DNA from: Pogonophryne albipinna
Lineage: Eukaryota; Chordata; Actinopteri; Perciformes; Artedidraconidae
Assembly: GCA_028583405.1 (NCBI GenBank)
Contig: JAPTMU010000167.1
Coordinates: forward strand, 62,001-126,000
Reading direction: 5' to 3'
DNA: 64,000 bases
The translations under genes were made by a program, and so were the position numbers. The notes beneath the pieces are model-generated. The model did not search any database and was not told the origin of the DNA. It worked only from the letters and a program-made list of their open reading frames with translations. Of this stretch, positions 61,128-64,000 are shown in pieces; positions within the stretch are counted from its first letter, which is position 1, and each line of letters starts with the position of its first letter.

Positions 61128-61288
61128 TCAGAAGTTTGCTGGGCGCACCATCATGGTTGTCATGGTAGTCATCAGATTTGGACCTTTCCAATAGTACCAC
61201 TTGATGCCGTTGTAGCGAACCACACTGGAGGAGCTTGGGTAATAAATGCCATTCAGGTTGGACGGACCGCACGCCTCAAACCACCAAC
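61128..61288 (-). CDS. angpt2: Angiopoietin, last coding exon (end of fibrinogen-like domain)
   Basis: Minus-strand exon from a TTTCCTCAG acceptor at 61289-61297 to the TGA at 61130-61128. After the split Gly codon it encodes WWFEACGPSNLNGIYY, then PSSSSVVRYNGIKWYYWK and GPNLMTTMTTMMVRPANF. This is the C-terminal P subdomain of an angiopoietin fibrinogen-like domain, the part that contacts the Tie2 receptor on endothelial cells; the protein is secreted. WYYWKG and RPA.F fit ANGPT2 better than ANGPT1 (WHYFKG, RPLDF), but the fish paralogue is not fixed. The first base joins codon phase 1 with the exon at 61517-61647. The usual Asp after WWF is Glu here. Confidence 0.85.
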
Positions 61289-61516
61289 CTGAGGAAAGAG
61301 AGAGAGAAAGTGGCACAAAGTTCAAGGAAAACAAGTCTGAATTTATTACATTTGAGCTCATGAAATGAAAAACCCAAATGTAGTCAAGCAGTAACTTTAT
61401 ATTGGCGGTGAGGGGAAATGAAATGCTCTTTGGGACATTTACAAGGGGGTGGATAGAAATGTTTAACAAGAAGTGTTGTAAGGAGAGACAGATTGAGACG
61501 AAGCAGTTGAGGGTAC
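61289..61516 (-). other. Angiopoietin last intron (228 bp)
   Basis: Minus-strand intron with GT donor at 61516-61515 (GGAG|GTACCC) and AG acceptor at 61290-61289 preceded by a pyrimidine tract (CTCTCTCTTTCCTC). Both match consensus and splice a Gly codon in phase 1. Confidence 0.85.
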
Positions 61517-61647
61517 CTCCGGACGCGAGCTGCGAGCACTTGCAGGTGCAGCGGTCATTGTCTCTGTCCTTGGTGCTGAACGGGGTGCCGGTGTGGGTGA
61601 GGCTGCTGGTCCGACCCGCTGTGCCACTGAAGCCCTCGGCGTGAAGG
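61517..61647 (-). CDS. angpt2: Angiopoietin, penultimate coding exon (calcium-binding loop)
   Basis: A 131-bp minus-strand exon between an AG acceptor (61649-61648, after CCAAAACGC) and a GT donor. It encodes LHAEGFSGTAGRTSSLTHTG, then TPFSTKDRDNDRCTCKCSQL and ASG. FSTKDRDND is the fibrinogen-domain calcium site, and the closely spaced cysteines (CTCKC) are characteristic of angiopoietins, unlike the ANGPTL proteins. It starts with the last base of a split codon. Upstream exons (rest of the fibrinogen domain, coiled coil, superclustering region, signal peptide) were not found to the window edge, so the gene continues past 64000. Confidence 0.85.
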
Positions 61648-64000
61648 CTGCGTTTTGGAAGAGCAAATCATTTGAGGGAAAAGCTCCGCGGGAGGCACTT
61701 GTATTGATTATTTAAAGCTGTGTTTGGAAGCTCCTTGGCAGTGAGTGGATACAGCCCAAAAAAGAAAATCATTTAATAATGTTTTGGTCAAGTTTACACA
61801 GCACAATAACATCTATGATTCCTTAATACGACTTGACACCAGAGAAGTATAATAAGGAGTCATGCTTTCTTTGGTTTGAGTTGCTGTTTAAGAGAGTTTG
61901 AAATTCACTTTTCATTTGACACTCTTTCTCTAACTTTTGAAAGCCTCTGGGCAAACCTGACATTACGATTTTATTTTGGCAAGGAAGACAGCATCTTAAG
62001 TAGGGCAACACCCAGTGCTCATCTCTTTTTCCCCACCACCTTGTCATTTAAAGTCTGTGTAGAGCTGTGGCTGCAGAATGAACAAAACAAGAAAAGCCTG
62101 TACACATCTTATCAAAGATGAACAATTGAATAACAAATAATCAAAGAACAACCTCCTTAAAAGCACCTGTAAACCACTGTAGGTGATCATAACCTGTTTA
62201 GTATGTGTACACCACTTTTTAACACAAGGTACCATCTCCCCTAGCTTTCCATTGTTGGTAAACATCAATACAAAAAGCCACTTAAATAGCTTCTCATTAT
62301 TTCTCCTCCATGCTGTGCTTTGTGAAACAACACCAACAGTCTGAAACAAATCTCTGTGCAAGTTAAATTGATTCCCTCAATTATTTTCATGCAGCGGCCC
62401 GACTCCCGAGCAATGGAGTGTGTGTGTGTGTGTGTTTCTGCGTGTGTGTGTGTGTGTCAGGACTGGTTTGGCGAGGGTTGGATGAGGAGGTCAGTCCTGC
62501 TGTCTGGCCTCTCCTCTGCCCTGTCATTCTGTCTCGTTAGAAGCAGACTTTCCCCTGAGTTATGTGACCCCCCCCTCTGTAGTCCGGGGCACGCTGTCTG
62601 CGATGACTAAATGAAGAATCCTCCTCTTGAATTTGTAAGTTCACAGGGCAGGGCATCGCATCATGAGGCGCAGCAAGACGGGAGTTGGAAATGGCTGTGC
62701 TTGGGACGAGAATAATGATGGAATTGCAGAGAGGCCGAGTTGAAGCGAGGAGATATTTGTGTTAGATGAGTTAACTTTTCCCGTCACGATGAATCGGTGA
62801 TGTGGAGAAAATTAAAAACTATCAAATTAGACAGGATTGCAACCACAGGCTACAGGAAAGCCTATTGGATGGCTGTTGAACGTGCCAGCTCTTTCTACAA
62901 AAAGCAAAAGTTTTACATTAGCCATGTCTTCCAGATGCATTAGTTCAGCTATTCCACCAAAACTGCAAACCACACGCTAATCCTTTTCAAGGTGACTGTC
63001 TTTTCAATTTGTTATTGTATCCTGTAATGACGAATACACTGTTACATTCAAAGGAATACTCACCCTCGGTGTGACTCTAAGACTGGCTGGTCTTGGCTAC
63101 TTGAAAGGGGAAAGCGGTCTGTCATGCTGATGATTAATGTATGAATAATGTTGCTGAGTTCTAGGTGAAGACCTCAATATTGCTCTAGGGAACGCGCTGG
63201 ATGCAGCTGAGGAGGAGGATTGCTTTGGCTGACTAGCTTCACAGCCTCAGCTTGGGAGTTTTAATATAAACCCTCAGTCGAAGCCAGGGTCTCGAGCATG
63301 CAAGTAAAGCTGGTGCATATTGAACTAGTTACAGAAAACATGATCTCAGAGGTAGCAGGCTACAGAGGTGATTATATTCATTCAGGTGCTTCGCCCCACA
63401 CAGAGTAGCCTGCAGCAAAATTGTGAAACATTCCGTTTCATTGCGCTAATTATGTGGAACAAACTGAAGGCAAATGCAATTTGCTGCACTATTAGGGATG
63501 TTGGAAAGCATACTCCCACATATGATTATGATTTTTCATCTCTCACAGCGTCAATCTCTCGACAAAACAAGGGGAAATGCCTGGGAATTACTATGAAATC
63601 TAAACGGAACTGTTTAAGTTTTGTTTTAGTTCTGTCTGTTTTGCAAGGCTTAAGCCCACACATAATCTTGTTAGTGATTGCAGGGTTACTGAGGAGCTTG
63701 CTTTGAGTTGTCAGCTCCTGACGGGGGGGCGTTACTGTTATACTCCAGTGGAGGTGGCTCCCCTCGGGGATTTTCAGGGGCAACGTGATGGCAGAGGAAA
63801 AATGGAGACAGACAAAAGTGGCTGTGTGCCCTCCTCTGAGCTCATCATTTTGAATGACGTTCTTAAAAACGGTTCAAGTGGTTCTTTAACTTCAGTGCTC
63901 GGGTAACAAAGTGGAGAGAAAATAAAGAAGAGTTTGAACTGTTGATAACGGTTTCTAATCTGTCGCTATTTTTAAGAGTCCTACACCCAGAGCGGAACAA
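61648..64000 (-). other. Angiopoietin intron (partial), no further exon seen
   Basis: I searched the minus strand for the preceding fibrinogen-domain exon and did not find it. A (GT)n tract with one interruption lies at 62418-62458. A 112-codon plus frame (63368-63706) has no recognisable domain. The gene's other exons presumably lie further right. Confidence 0.5.

Overview
The window looks like teleost fish nuclear DNA. It has vertebrate-type exon/intron structure, very long (CA)n microsatellites, L2/CR1-like LINEs, a tRNA-derived SINE, and a dense mix of hAT, PIF/Harbinger and TTAA-inserting DNA transposons typical of ray-finned fish. No bacterial genes, CRISPR arrays, rRNA genes or intact tRNA genes are visible.

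Only one host gene is supported. At 61128-61647, on the minus strand, lie the last two coding exons of an angiopoietin fibrinogen-like domain, closest in residue pattern to ANGPT2. The rest of the gene lies beyond the right edge. The remaining ~60 kb is gene-poor intergenic or intronic DNA, possibly holding some non-coding regulatory sequence (for example 20570-20900).

Region by region. 1-2.4 kb: no recognisable feature. 2.4-3.1 kb: hAT element with a BED-finger relic. 5.95-6.8 kb: degenerate inverted-repeat element. 7.3-9.5 kb: two adjacent DNA elements, one containing a nested MITE. 11.8-12.7, 15.3-16.3 and 16.4-17.7 kb: three hAT elements with perfect 8-bp target duplications and broken transposase pieces. 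18.3 and 19.7 kb: two long (CA)n tracts. 20.9-23.9 kb: a PIF/Harbinger element carrying a MADF (Myb-like) exon split by a sense-oriented LINE, giving a 766-codon chimeric reading frame. 25.2 kb: hAT MITE. 28.9 kb: LINE tail. 31.7-32.7, 33.1-33.5, 33.6-34.3 and 35.0-35.5 kb: more DNA elements. 38.9-44.6 kb: a TTAA-type element interrupted by a 5-kb element with ~450-bp terminal inverted repeats, which itself carries a LINE and a hAT MITE. 45.1 kb: SINE. 48.6 kb: piggyBac-like MITE. 50.8 kb: solo Harbinger MITE. 52.0-54.4 kb: a four-level nest (LINE, TTAA element, hAT, TTAA element). 58.1 kb: TTAA MITE. 61.1-61.6 kb: angiopoietin exons.

The elements do not form a pathway. Their nesting order and preserved target duplications record a history of insertions. 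Exact element ends were set by reading matching termini and flanking duplications directly. Family names rest on remembered family signatures and were not checked by database search.
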